From assembly GCF_042159835.1 (NCBI RefSeq), contig NZ_JBBVGT010000002.1, positions 1,302,001 through 1,366,000 on the forward strand: a stretch of 64,000 nt of DNA, in the 5' to 3' direction. Under the pieces are notes generated by a model. The model searched no databases and had not been told where the DNA came from. It saw only the letters and a program-made list of their open reading frames with translations. Within the stretch, counting starts at the first letter, position 1; each line of letters opens with the position of its first letter. This DNA is from Albibacterium profundi (GTDB lineage Bacteria; Bacteroidota; Bacteroidia; Sphingobacteriales; Sphingobacteriaceae). Below, in pieces: positions 49,560 to 58,051 of the stretch. Position numbers and translations under genes: made by a program.

Positions 49560-50679
49560 TGTATTAACGGTTCTTTTTACCGTCATTTATGTCTTGGTAA
49601 TTCTGTACCTTATCCATGGATGGCGACAAATTCCTCGATTTCGTGTATCACAAGAAGCACCATCATTTCAGACGAAGGTCAGCGTTTTAATAGCCGCTAG
49701 AAACGAGGAAAAAAATATTGGGGTAACGCTGACTGATATTATTAATCAGAATTTCCCCAAAGATCTATTGGAGATAATTGTCGTTGATGACCATTCGACC
49801 GACCGAACGGCAGATGTGATTCGTTCTTTTGCAGAGCAGGGCGTCATCCTGATCCAATTGGACGAAAGTGAGCCCTTAAACTCTTATAAAAAGAAAGCGA
49901 TTACCGAGGCAATTAATTATGCAAATGGTGAGCTAATGGTCGCCACCGATGCTGATTGCCGAATGGGGCCGGACTGGTTGAAATCGATCGTGACAATGTA
50001 TGAGGAAAAAGAACTAAAGCTTATATCCGGTCCGGTTGTATACGACCATGAAAAGAGTCTTTTCGAACGATTGCAGACCTTGGAGTTTCTTTATCTCATT
50101 GGTTTAGGAGCTGCAGGTATTGGCAATGGTCGTTCTTCCACATGTAACGGAGCAAATTTGGCCTATTCAAAAGATGTCTTTTTAGAGTTGGGAGGCTTTC
50201 AAGGAATCGATGATTTAGCATCGGGAGACGATGAACTCTTTCTGCATAAAGTTGTCAGCAAGTACCCCAAGCAAATTGCATTCTGCAAAAGTAGAGAGGC
50301 TATTGTTCATACAGATGCCAAGCATACCATAGGCTCGTTCATAAGCCAACGCAAACGCTGGGCATCAAAAAGTACAAAATACCAAAACAAGAGCTTGGTG
50401 ATGTTAGGTGTGGGAATTTGGATATTCAATGTGCTTTTAGTGGCTAATATCATTGGAGCCATTTTCTTCAAGGGAGCTTTAATGGTAGCAATTTACTGTA
50501 TTTTCACGAAGATGGTGGCAGAGTATTTTTTTCTAGTGCCGATAAGTCGTTTTGCTAAGCGAACCAATTATTTGTTGTATTTACCATTGCTATCCATCGT
50601 TCATGTTTTCTATCTTATCTATATAGGTCTTGCTGGCAACAGCGGCACCTATCAATGGAAAGGACGTGAAGTTAGATAG
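49540..50679 (+). CDS. family 2 glycosyltransferase, membrane-bound
   Basis: About 379 residues. N-terminal helix (VAEIISVLTVLFTVIYVLVILYL), GT2 domain with VDDHSTDRTADVIRSF, DxD in ATDADCRMGPDWL, the acceptor-site DD in ASGDDELFLH, and QxxRW as QRKRWASKS, then two C-terminal helices. The QxxRW places it with processive or hopanoid/glycan-type GT2 enzymes. The frame has no ATG or GTG near its front; TTG codons at 49492, 49519 and 49540 are options and I choose the last, which gives a good membrane helix and a 20-bp overlap with the flippase-like gene. The product is unknown. Its 3' end overlaps plsC by 28 bp. Confidence 0.8.
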   Translation: MVAEIISVLTVLFTVIYVLVILYLIHGWRQIPRFRVSQEAPSFQTKVSVLIAARNEEKNIGVTLTDIINQNFPKDLLEIIVVDDHSTDRTADVIRSFAEQGVILIQLDESEPLNSYKKKAITEAINYANGELMVATDADCRMGPDWLKSIVTMYEEKELKLISGPVVYDHEKSLFERLQTLEFLYLIGLGAAGIGNGRSSTCNGANLAYSKDVFLELGGFQGIDDLASGDDELFLHKVVSKYPKQIAFCKSREAIVHTDAKHTIGSFISQRKRWASKSTKYQNKSLVMLGVGIWIFNVLLVANIIGAIFFKGALMVAIYCIFTKMVAEYFFLVPISRFAKRTNYLLYLPLLSIVHVFYLIYIGLAGNSGTYQWKGREVR

Positions 50680-51401
50680 TTCCGGATTTCATCTTCCGCT
50701 TTACTCACTATTTCCTCAATCTCTATCCCTTTTGGTTCAATAGGCTCCAGAACAGTCCAGCTCATCGTATGAAAGGTGCTTAGCGGGAACTTACCGTGTT
50801 GAACCACTTTCCAGGAATTGTTGATTGCGATTGGCACGACCAAGATATCGGGTACCTTTTTGATTATGGTGGCAATACCTCCGATGGAGAAAGGCTTGAT
50901 ATTGGCAGATTTGGCTCTGGTGCCTTCCGGGAAGATAACAGCCGACCAGTTCCGCTCTCTCATCCGTTTGGCTAATTTTAGAATTTCAGCTATTGACTGC
51001 TTACTGTCTTTTCGGTCGATATTTGCTCCGCCACCATGCTTAAGATTAAAAGAAATACTCGGTATTCCCTTCGTGAGTTCTATTTTTGAAATAAATTTAG
51101 CATGGTGCTTCCTTAAGAAAAAAATCAATGGTGGAATATCGTAAAGGCTTTGATGGTTCGATACAAACAGAATCGGCCTGTCAGTAGGCAAATCATATCG
51201 GTTGATAAATCTTACACGATTCCCTAATAGATAATAGGCCCCTATTAAGCAAAGGTTGAGAATGTCTACCGAAACCTTATGACTCTTGTACCCGCCGAGC
51301 TTCAAAGCAAGCCACTGAATGGGTTGAAAGATCAATAAGATAAACCCGAACGCAATGTAATGTATCGGGCTAAGTATGTATCCAGCTATTTTCCTTAACA
51401 T
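50652..51401 (-). CDS. plsC: 1-acyl-sn-glycerol-3-phosphate acyltransferase (PlsC family)
   Basis: Acylates lysophosphatidate to phosphatidate in phospholipid synthesis. 249 residues. Motif I NHQSLYD (H-x4-D, about 82-87), motif III FPEGTRAKS (about 158-166) and motif IV VVPIAINNSW are present, with an N-terminal membrane segment (about 8-30). PlsC paralogues acting on ornithine or other lipids exist, so the exact lipid is less sure. It lies 22 bp after metK on the same strand and could be co-transcribed with it. Confidence 0.88.
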   Translation of the reverse strand: MLRKIAGYILSPIHYIAFGFILLIFQPIQWLALKLGGYKSHKVSVDILNLCLIGAYYLLGNRVRFINRYDLPTDRPILFVSNHQSLYDIPPLIFFLRKHHAKFISKIELTKGIPSISFNLKHGGGANIDRKDSKQSIAEILKLAKRMRERNWSAVIFPEGTRAKSANIKPFSIGGIATIIKKVPDILVVPIAINNSWKVVQHGKFPLSTFHTMSWTVLEPIEPKGIEIEEIVSKAEDEIRNYLTSRPFH

Positions 51402-51423
51402 ACATCCAAGTTAGTCGAAAAAC

Positions 51424-52677
51424 TTAAATATTAAATGCTTGCTTGATCTTTTCTACGTAATCCAGTTTTTCCCATGTAAATAGTTCAACTTCAACTGTTT
51501 TTTCTTCTCCTAACGTGTTTTTGAACGATTTTGTAACACTTTTCGGTTTACGGCCCATATGTCCGTAAGCAGCTGTTTCCGAATAGATAGGGTTTCGTAA
51601 GCCAAGCCGGGTCTCAATACCATATGGAGTCATATCGAACATTTCCTCGATCTTTGCGGCGATAGCGCTGTCACTAATGTCCAGTTTCGAGGTTCCGTAC
51701 GTGTTCACATAAATCCCCATTGGATCTTTGACCCCAATAGCATAAGATACCTGAACTAATATTTCGTCTGCAACACCTGCTGCAACCAAGTTTTTCGCTA
51801 TATGCCGTGTTGCATACGCACCAGAACGGTCTACTTTTGAAGGATCCTTTCCAGAGAACGCACCACCACCGTGTCCGCCTTTCCCTCCATAGGTATCTAC
51901 GATAACTTTCCGACCAGTAAGTCCGGTGTCACCATGCGGACCGCCAATTACGAATTTGCCAGTCGGGTTGATATGATACTTAATTCCATCGGTAAAAAGA
52001 TTTTGGAGTTCAGGCTTTAATCCTTTTTTTACACGCGGTATTAAAATGTTGATTATATCGGCTTTAATTTTTTCCAACATCGTCGGCTCCGTATCAAAGT
52101 CGTCATGCTGAGTAGAAATAACGATGGTATCGATCCGTAAAGGCTTGTGATCATTGTCGTATTCGATGGTTACTTGAGACTTTGCATCCGGTCGTAAATA
52201 TGTGATATCTTTATTCTCTCTTCTCAATGCTGCTAGTTCAATCAACAACTTATGTGACAAATCAAGTGCTAACGGCATGTAGTTTTCCGTCTCGTTGTTT
52301 GCATAGCCAAACATAATGCCTTGGTCTCCAGCTCCTTGGTCTTCTTTATTTTCTCGGTTCACTCCTTGGTGGATATCGGCCGACTGTTCGTGGATAGCAG
52401 AGAGAATACCGCAGGAGTCTGCCTCGAACATATAGGCCGACTTGGTGTAACCGATCCGACGGATAACATCGCGCGTAATCTGTGGTATATCAAGGTAGGT
52501 ATTGGATTTAACCTCGCCCGCTAAGACAACTTGTCCTGTGGTTACCAGTGTCTCTACTGCAACCCTTGAATCTGGGTCCCAAGCCAAGAAATTGTCAATT
52601 AACGCATCAGAAATTTGGTCAGCTATTTTATCTGGATGACCCTCAGATACCGATTCAGAAGTGAATAAATAAGGCAT
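51424..52677 (-). CDS. metK: S-adenosylmethionine synthetase
   Basis: Makes S-adenosylmethionine from methionine and ATP. About 417 residues from the ATG at 52677 (MPYLFTSESVSEGHPDKIADQISDALID, the standard start); an upstream ATG at 52686 adds only MIN. Visible are the ATP loop SEGHPDK, the GAGDQGIMFGYA hexapeptide region, and GGPHGDTGLTGRKVIVDTYGGKGGHGGGAFSGKDP with the P-loop-like GGGAFSGKD. The SAM-II riboswitch in its leader means the product represses its own synthesis. Sequence and length are typical. Confidence 0.98.
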   Translation of the reverse strand: MPYLFTSESVSEGHPDKIADQISDALIDNFLAWDPDSRVAVETLVTTGQVVLAGEVKSNTYLDIPQITRDVIRRIGYTKSAYMFEADSCGILSAIHEQSADIHQGVNRENKEDQGAGDQGIMFGYANNETENYMPLALDLSHKLLIELAALRRENKDITYLRPDAKSQVTIEYDNDHKPLRIDTIVISTQHDDFDTEPTMLEKIKADIINILIPRVKKGLKPELQNLFTDGIKYHINPTGKFVIGGPHGDTGLTGRKVIVDTYGGKGGHGGGAFSGKDPSKVDRSGAYATRHIAKNLVAAGVADEILVQVSYAIGVKDPMGIYVNTYGTSKLDISDSAIAAKIEEMFDMTPYGIETRLGLRNPIYSETAAYGHMGRKPKSVTKSFKNTLGEEKTVEVELFTWEKLDYVEKIKQAFNI

Positions 52678-52717
52678 ATTAATCAAATTTAACCGTTACA
52701 ATATTTAAAGTTAAGAG

Positions 52718-52728
52718 TTGATTTGCTT
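52718..52728 (-). promoter_or_regulatory. leader segment complementary to the SAM-II aptamer core
   Basis: On the minus strand AAGCAAATCAA (52728 to 52718) is an exact 11-nt complement of TTGATTTGCTT in the aptamer (52820 to 52810). Pairing would take away the conserved GATTT part of the ligand-binding loop. The segment is 41 nt before the metK ATG. It may be the switching strand. Confidence 0.55.
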
Positions 52729-52756
52729 GCGTATAAGTATTAAAACAAACGAGGGT

Positions 52757-52828
52757 AGGTTTTAGCACTTTTTTATCGTGGTTGCAATCTTTTGATCCTT
52801 AACCGGATAAGCAAATCAATCCACATTT
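52757..52828 (-). ncRNA. SAM-II riboswitch
   Basis: On the minus strand the SAM-II pattern is complete: P1 5' strand GTGG (52825-52822), TGATTTG, a small extra hairpin ATCC-GGTTAA-GGAT (52809-52796), TTGCAA, P1 3' strand CCAC (52782-52779), then G-ATAAA and the pseudoknot strand with GCTAAAA (52767-52761). SAM-II was described from alpha-proteobacteria and also occurs in Bacteroidota; binding of S-adenosylmethionine lowers expression. The promoter ends 10 bp before it. The aptamer ends 84 nt before the metK ATG, farther than in the usual SAM-II arrangement where it covers the ribosome site. Confidence 0.9.
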
Positions 52829-52837
52829 ATTTGCTAC

Positions 52838-52872
52838 AAAAATACAATAATTTTTCGATTATCATTTTCAAA
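52838..52872 (-). promoter_or_regulatory. promoter of the SAM-II riboswitch-metK transcript
   Basis: On the minus strand TTTG (52872-52869), a 23-bp spacer and TATTTTTG (52845-52838) match TTG-N17-23-TAnnTTTG. Transcription should begin about 52832, just before the aptamer P1 strand. Confidence 0.65.
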
Positions 52873-52884
52873 TCCCGCTTATTT

Positions 52885-52930
52885 AAGAAGAACAGTGGTC
52901 AAACAGTCCTGTAACAGTGGTAAAAGGTCT
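52885..52930 (+). repeat. direct repeat AACAGTGGT, 22-bp period
   Basis: AACAGTGGT occurs twice 22 bp apart, with a further AAACAGTC between the copies, in the spacer between the divergent metK and lipid kinase genes. The period of two helical turns suits a dimeric regulator. No known site is recognised. Confidence 0.3.
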
Positions 52931-53028
52931 GTTTATATACTGCTTAATGTCGGTTTTTATACTGTTTGATACGAATATGTTTAGATGAACGGAAGGTGAA
53001 TGAGCCTCCGTACTTTAAGTTTGTGTTA

Positions 53029-53036
53029 TATTTTTG
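53029..53036 (+). promoter_or_regulatory. -7 promoter box of the lipid kinase gene (TATTTTTG)
   Basis: TATTTTTG matches TAnnTTTG, 57 bp before the ATG at 53094. No TTG at the right -33 distance. Confidence 0.4.
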
Positions 53037-53093
53037 CAAATGGTGTGAATAAGTCTTTTGTTTCTTAGTTTTGTGTTTACGAGTTCTTGAGAA

Positions 53094-53975
53094 ATGGTTG
53101 TCACGAGAAAAAAGCTATTATTCATCATAAATCCTATTTCGGGAGGAAAAGAAAAGAAGGACTTTGAAAAGCGTTCGGCCCAATTTCTTGATGCAGATTT
53201 GTTTGAGGCGCAATATCGGTTTAGTGAAAAGCCCGGGCATGCAGCTGAGCTAACGCAACAAGCTATTAGCGATAGTTATGATGTCGTTGTCGCTGTCGGG
53301 GGTGATGGAACAATCAACGAAGTCGCCCGGACCTTGGTTAACACATCGGTCGTGCTGGGTATAATACCTGAGGGGTCCGGGAATGGTCTCGCAGGATACT
53401 TAGAGATTCCCATGATTATGAAAGAGGCGATTCTTTTGCTTAACAAATTTCGAGTGAAACGAATCGATAGTGGTAAGTTGAACGATCACTACTTCTTCAA
53501 CATGGCGGGGATCGGGTTTGATGCAGTCATAAGCGATCGATTCGATAAAGACAGCATACGGGGGCCCTTTGGCTATATGAAGACAGTGGTTTCCGAAATT
53601 GGGCATTACAAAGCAGAGGACTATGAGTTTGTCATCGATGGGAAGCATTATAAAGAGGAGGCGTTTATGATCAGTTTAGCAAATTCTCCACAATATGGTA
53701 ATAATGCGTATGTTTCGCCAAATGCGTCGGTAAGCGATGGCTTGCTTGACGTATGCATCGTTAAACCTTTCCCACTTTTCCTTTTGCCCAAAATGTTGTT
53801 CCATTTGTTTAGTCGCACAACCGATAAGTCGGGTTATGTGGATATCATCCGTGGAAAGGAGATTTTAATAAGAAGAGAAAAGGAAGGCTATGTTCATGTA
53901 GATGGTCAACCTATACATTTGGGAAAGGATCTTCGTTGTTCGATTCTTCCCAGCTCTTTGTGTATTATTTATTAA
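53094..53975 (+). CDS. diacylglycerol/lipid kinase family protein
   Basis: 293 residues of the DAGK/YegS-type lipid kinase family. The N-terminal nucleotide domain shows LFIINPISGGKEKKDF, and the catalytic GGDGTINEVA (69-78), then IIPEGSGNGLA. The C-terminal beta domain has FFNMAGIGFDA (metal/Asp region), ISLANSPQYGNNAYVSPNASVSDGLLDVCIV and VHVDGQP. Substrates in bacteria include diacylglycerol, phosphatidylglycerol and sphingoid bases; Sphingobacteriaceae make sphingolipids, so a sphingoid base is a real option. Monocistronic, divergent from metK. Confidence 0.88.
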   Translation: MVVTRKKLLFIINPISGGKEKKDFEKRSAQFLDADLFEAQYRFSEKPGHAAELTQQAISDSYDVVVAVGGDGTINEVARTLVNTSVVLGIIPEGSGNGLAGYLEIPMIMKEAILLLNKFRVKRIDSGKLNDHYFFNMAGIGFDAVISDRFDKDSIRGPFGYMKTVVSEIGHYKAEDYEFVIDGKHYKEEAFMISLANSPQYGNNAYVSPNASVSDGLLDVCIVKPFPLFLLPKMLFHLFSRTTDKSGYVDIIRGKEILIRREKEGYVHVDGQPIHLGKDLRCSILPSSLCIIY

Positions 53976-54069
53976 GGACTAGCACTGAAAGTCTAGACCA
54001 GACTCGTGGTACACTAAGAGTTAAAGTTTCATTTGAAAGAAAATTTATCTAAGTTTAAAAATAAATTTG

Positions 54070-54417
54070 ATGGCAAAGGGTAAAAAGAAACAATATACAG
54101 GGGTGGTTTATTCCACAGATCCGTCCTATGAATATGAGGAAGAGATAAATGAAGTAGCAGAGACGCTTGCTCCGAGGCAACAGAACTTACGGGTGATGCT
54201 AGATAAAAAGCAACGGGGCGGAAAGGCGGTCACTCTTGTAACGGGCTTCGTGGGCAATGGTAACGATTTAGATGCACTAGGCAAATCGTTAAAGCAAAAA
54301 TGCGGCGTTGGCGGAACCGTTAAAGAGGGAGTTATTTTAATTCAGGGGGATTTTCGGAAGCGGGTCTTAGAACTACTTCATGCACAGGGATATCAAGCAA
54401 AACAATCCGGAGGTTAG
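54070..54417 (+). CDS. SUI1/YciH-family translation initiation factor-like protein
   Basis: 115 residues from the ATG at 54070 (the TTG 3 bp upstream only adds one residue). The SUI1/eIF1-like domain covers about 38-112: LRVMLDKKQRGGKAVTLVTGF, LGKSLKQKCGVGGTVKEGVILIQGDFRKRVLELLHAQGY. The GGK and CGVGGTV(K) stretches are the family signatures. Bacterial YciH can act in start-site fidelity in vitro; its role in cells is unsettled. The Glu-rich N-terminus (YEYEEEINEVAE) is usual in Bacteroidota. Alone between the lipid kinase and exbB. Confidence 0.9.
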   Translation: MAKGKKKQYTGVVYSTDPSYEYEEEINEVAETLAPRQQNLRVMLDKKQRGGKAVTLVTGFVGNGNDLDALGKSLKQKCGVGGTVKEGVILIQGDFRKRVLELLHAQGYQAKQSGG

Positions 54418-54786
54418 TTTGTGCCGTTTTATAGCTTTACGAATATTGTTCAGAGCCACAAACGGAAAAAATCGCACTGTAAACTCGATATACGAGTTTG
54501 GTGTTGTTGCATTTTTTTGATGTAGAAACTTGCATAATCAAAAAAAAATAGTTTCTATTGTAAAATATTGTTAAGAAAAGTTGAGGAATTTGTATAAGAT
54601 CAACAATTTTGAATTCGGCGTTGATGCCGCTGTTGCACGCCGGATAGAGGGAATAACTATCGAAAAAACTTTATTTGTTTTTATTTTGTAAAATCTTAAG
54701 TTTGCTTAAGCTTTTCTAAAATCGGAGAGTAAACAATTGAACTAATTAACATAAATCATTAAAACTAAAAACTAAAATTTAAGAAA
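54418..54786. other. 370-bp leader/intergenic region before exbB
   Basis: Two inverted repeats stand out: AAACTCG-atata-CGAGTTT (54481-54499), possibly a weak end signal for the SUI1 gene, and CGGCGT/ACGCCG (54616-54642). AT-rich DNA follows. Near-promoter sequences (TTATTTTG at about 54680) do not fully match the consensus. No ORF. Confidence 0.35.
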
Positions 54787-55620
54787 ATGGCAAATGCACC
54801 AAAACCAAACACTGCAAAGAAACAAGGTAGCTCTTCGGGTTCGAACGTTTTTGCAAGTTTAGCAATCATTATCTGTTTTATTATCGGATATCTTGTTTGG
54901 AAGTTCATCATGGGTAATCCCACAAACTTTGAAGGAGGCGATCCAGAACTAGGACAGCCACTTCCAGGAAACTACTTCGGCATGGTATACAAAGCTGGTT
55001 TTGTTGTACCAGTATTATTAGGTCTTTTATTAATGACAATCGTATTTTCTTTTGAGCGTTACTTTGTAATCTCCAGAGCAGCAGGAAAAGGGAACGTAGA
55101 TGCTTTTGTAACTCGCATCCAAGGTTTCTTAGCTACTGGTAATATCGATTCAGCTGTTGCAGAATGCGATAAACAACAAGGTTCTGTGGCGAACGTTATT
55201 AAGGCAGGCTTGCTGAAATACAAAGAAGCTTCTGCTGATACGCGCGTTAATCCTGAGCAGGCGACAATCGCTATTCAAAAAGAAATTGAAGAAGCGACAG
55301 CGCTTGAAATGCCGATGTTAGAAAAGAACATGACCGTAATTGCAACATTAGTTTCGATTGGTACGCTAACAGGACTATTAGGTACAGTAACCGGTATGAT
55401 TAAAGCATTCTCGGCTCTAGCAACCGGTGGTGCTCCTGACCAAGCGCAATTAGCAAATGGTATTTCTGAGGCTTTGATTAACACGGCGACAGGTATCTTT
55501 ACTTCTACGATTGCGATTGTTATGTACAACGTATTTACTTCTAAAATTGATAAATTAACCTACTCGATTGATGAGGCTGGTTTCTCAATTGTTCAGACTT
55601 ACGCTTCAACACATAATTAA
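54787..55620 (+). CDS. exbB: MotA/TolQ/ExbB proton channel protein
   Basis: 277 residues. The channel subunit that with ExbD uses the proton gradient to drive TonB. Helices at about 22-41, 74-94, 178-200 and 222-245; the conserved core is LEKNMTVIATLVSIGTLTGLLGTVTGMIKAF and ALINTATGIFTSTIAIVMYNVF, which line the pore. The N-terminal extension (NAPKPNTAKKQGSSSGSNV) and first helix are extra relative to E. coli ExbB but usual in Bacteroidota. First gene of the exbB-exbD-exbD-tonB operon, serving receptors such as the thiamine-type one at 9.5 kb. Confidence 0.94.
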   Translation: MANAPKPNTAKKQGSSSGSNVFASLAIIICFIIGYLVWKFIMGNPTNFEGGDPELGQPLPGNYFGMVYKAGFVVPVLLGLLLMTIVFSFERYFVISRAAGKGNVDAFVTRIQGFLATGNIDSAVAECDKQQGSVANVIKAGLLKYKEASADTRVNPEQATIAIQKEIEEATALEMPMLEKNMTVIATLVSIGTLTGLLGTVTGMIKAFSALATGGAPDQAQLANGISEALINTATGIFTSTIAIVMYNVFTSKIDKLTYSIDEAGFSIVQTYASTHN

Positions 55621-55712
55621 TTTTTGAAAAAAAATCAGATGATTTATGGAATTGTCTGAGTTTGATCATCTATTAATTAAAACACAATTTAACACGATAA
55701 CAAATTTGAAGC

Positions 55713-56327
55713 ATGGGTAAGATAAAAGTAAAAAGGAGCACACCTCTGACGGACATGACCGCGATGTGTGACGTAGCTTTCCTGCTGTTAACGTTCTTTA
55801 TTTTGACAGCGACCGCCCGTCAGCCAGAGCCAATGCCTGTTGACATGCCGGCATCTACTGTACAGATTAAGGTTCCTGATACTGATTTAGGTACGATCAC
55901 TGTAGGCGATGGAGGCAAATTGTTCTTCGGCGTAGCCGGACCAGACATTCGAATGAATATGCTGGATCGTATGGGTGAGCAGTACGGGTTAACATTTACT
56001 CCGGAAGAGAGACAGCGTTTTTCTTTGATCGACGGTTTTGGTGTTCCATTAAGTCAGTTAAAGCAGTTAATCGCAATGGATAATACGCAACGAATTGAGT
56101 CTGGGATTCAGCAAGGTATACCAGCAGATTCTACAGATAATCAATTGAAAGAATGGATTTTGGCCGCACGTAAAGCAACGGCCGAAGTCAATGACAAGCA
56201 GATGCGTATTGCTATAAAAGGAGATAAAGAAGAAGAGTATCCGGCTATTAAGAAAGTAATCGATATTCTTCAGGATCAGAAATTGAATAAATTCAGTTTA
56301 ATCACGAGTTTACGAGTGGCTGAGTAA
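55713..56327 (+). CDS. exbD: ExbD/TolR-family biopolymer transporter (first copy)
   Basis: 204 residues. One membrane helix with the essential Asp: MTAMCDVAFLLLTFFILT (D about 19), then a periplasmic domain of about 165 residues, longer than E. coli ExbD because of an insertion (about 75-140, MLDRMGEQYGLTFTPEERQRF..). It ends with the typical KVIDILQDQKLNKFSLITSL. Two different ExbD genes in tandem is the normal Bacteroidota arrangement; they may form a heteromeric pair. Confidence 0.92.
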   Translation: MGKIKVKRSTPLTDMTAMCDVAFLLLTFFILTATARQPEPMPVDMPASTVQIKVPDTDLGTITVGDGGKLFFGVAGPDIRMNMLDRMGEQYGLTFTPEERQRFSLIDGFGVPLSQLKQLIAMDNTQRIESGIQQGIPADSTDNQLKEWILAARKATAEVNDKQMRIAIKGDKEEEYPAIKKVIDILQDQKLNKFSLITSLRVAE

Positions 56328-56350
56328 TAACACTTAAAAAAATATAGCAA

Positions 56351-56908
56351 ATGGCAGAATTAAATACCGGCGACGGCGGAGGCAAAAAAGGCGGTAAGAT
56401 ACGGGCGAAAAAGGCCGGCGGTCGTGTAGACTTGACCGCGATGGTGGATTTGGCTTTCTTATTGATTACCTTCTTTATGTTGACAACCTCCATCTCCAAG
56501 CCTTATGCAATGGACGTCGCCATGCCGGATAAGAACAAGGAGAACCAAGAGGATCAACTTGATGTGGCTGATAATCGGACCATGACCATTTTGTTGGGAA
56601 GTGACGATAAGATTGGCTACTATATGGGACTACTCGATTCGCCGATCGAAGGTCCAGAAGTAGTTGATTATGGGAAAAACGGCATTCGTCCGATTCTTTT
56701 AGAGAAGATCAAAGAGGTGCCGCAAATTACGGGCGATCCTGAAAAAGGACTGATTGTAATCATACGACCGAGCGATCGATCAAACTATAAGAACTTGGTG
56801 GATATCCTTGATGAGATGAAAATTGTAAATGCTAAGCAGTATATGATCGGCGATATCGGTGATTCAGAAATAGAATTACTTGAGAGTCAAGGTATATACA
56901 ATGAATAA
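56351..56908 (+). CDS. exbD: ExbD/TolR-family biopolymer transporter (second copy)
   Basis: 185 residues. Gly/Lys-rich N-terminus (GDGGGKKGGKIRAKKAGG), then the helix VDLTAMVDLAFLLITFFML with the essential Asp (about residue 34), and a periplasmic domain ending NLVDILDEMKIVNAKQYMIGDI. It differs clearly from the copy 23 bp upstream, so this is not a recent duplication. Followed by tonB after 26 bp. Confidence 0.92.
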   Translation: MAELNTGDGGGKKGGKIRAKKAGGRVDLTAMVDLAFLLITFFMLTTSISKPYAMDVAMPDKNKENQEDQLDVADNRTMTILLGSDDKIGYYMGLLDSPIEGPEVVDYGKNGIRPILLEKIKEVPQITGDPEKGLIVIIRPSDRSNYKNLVDILDEMKIVNAKQYMIGDIGDSEIELLESQGIYNE

Positions 56909-56934
56909 TAGGTTTTACCATTAAATAAAAAAGC

Positions 56935-57771
56935 ATGTTAGGGTCTAAATTAGACATATTTAAAAAAGAGTGGCTCGATGTAGTATTCGCCGGTCGGAAT
57001 CAAGCCTATGGGGCATATGATTTGCGTAAGACGGCGGATTCGAATACCTCAAAAGCCTTATTTATTGGTGTAATATTATTTACTATTGCAGTTAGCGCTC
57101 CGATAATATTAAAATACATCAAGGGTAATGAGGAACCAGAGACCGAGCGAATTATTGAAACGGAAGTTGTTCTTTCGGAACCACCTCCAGTGAATGAGGA
57201 GGAACCACCCCCACCTCCGCCACCTGTTGAGCCACCTCCACCACGCGTGGATCAGGTACGTATGCCGCCACCAGTGGTAGTGAAGGCAGAGGAAGTTCGT
57301 GATGAAGAACCACCAACCGTTGAGGATTTGAAAAAAGCTGATCCGGGACCAAAAACATTGGCCGGTGATCCAACTGCAGATATTCGGATTGACTTACCTG
57401 TAGGCGATGGACCTAAGGATCAGGAAGTGACTGAAGCTGTTCCTTCAAATCATGTGTTTACTTCGGTTGAGGTTGCACCGACGCCACAAGGCGGAATGGA
57501 AGAGTTCTATAAATTCGTAGCGAATAATTATAACTACCCTCCGCAAGCTGTGGAACAAGGCGTTAACGGACGTGTTCTCTTACAGTTCGTTGTAGAGAAA
57601 GATGGCTCCTTAACCGACATAAAGGTTCTTCGTGATTTGAAATACGGAACCGGTGAGGAAGCGATAAGGATGCTAAAGAAGGCTCCGAAGTGGAAGCCAG
57701 GCATTCAGAACGGACGACCAGTGCGCGTTCAGTTTACATTGCCAATTCAGTTAAATTTGGCGGCACAATAA
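56935..57771 (+). CDS. tonB: TonB-family energy transducer
   Basis: 278 residues. Cytoplasmic N-terminus with the Bacteroidota segment FAGRNQAYGAYDLRK (about 18-32), one helix (about 44-61), a proline-rich periplasmic spacer (about 78-125, EEPPPPPPPVEPPPPRVDQ), and the C-terminal TonB domain (about 195-278: YPPQAVEQGVNGRVLLQFVVEKDGSLTDIKVL) that touches the TonB box of receptors. The following small gene begins at the base right after the stop codon. Confidence 0.95.
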   Translation: MLGSKLDIFKKEWLDVVFAGRNQAYGAYDLRKTADSNTSKALFIGVILFTIAVSAPIILKYIKGNEEPETERIIETEVVLSEPPPVNEEEPPPPPPPVEPPPPRVDQVRMPPPVVVKAEEVRDEEPPTVEDLKKADPGPKTLAGDPTADIRIDLPVGDGPKDQEVTEAVPSNHVFTSVEVAPTPQGGMEEFYKFVANNYNYPPQAVEQGVNGRVLLQFVVEKDGSLTDIKVLRDLKYGTGEEAIRMLKKAPKWKPGIQNGRPVRVQFTLPIQLNLAAQ

Positions 57772-58014
57772 ATGGTGGATAGAAATAATATTCATAATGA
57801 TAAAAGACAGAAATCGCCCGCAAAGCGATTTCTGTCACTTTTAGGCCTTTTCATGTTTGCCCTATATTTTGTATTAGGCATCATTATTATCTTTTGGTCT
57901 GACTTTCCTATCGAAATGGATAAGACGTACCGAATCCTTTTCGGTATCCTATTAATCGTATATTCGTTTCTACGCTTTGCCAGGCTATGGAGTAATCGCG
58001 TCAATGAGATTTAA
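57772..58014 (+). CDS. small two-helix membrane protein of the tonB operon
   Basis: 80 residues: a basic N-terminus (NNIHNDKRQKSPAKRF) and two helices (about 22-43 and 52-68). I do not know a name, but a small membrane protein is regularly found here in Bacteroidota between tonB and the PstS-like gene. Its ATG directly follows the tonB stop, showing translational coupling. Confidence 0.75.
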   Translation: MVDRNNIHNDKRQKSPAKRFLSLLGLFMFALYFVLGIIIIFWSDFPIEMDKTYRILFGILLIVYSFLRFARLWSNRVNEI

Positions 58015-58051
58015 CAGCCAGTTTTATGAAATTAGCAGCAAAGTAGCATCT

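Noticed and set aside
58004..58051. ATG at 58004 as start of the PstS-like lipoprotein
   Set aside because: It would put about 50 residues before the lipobox, far too long for a signal peptide; later starts fit better, though the exact one is not settled.
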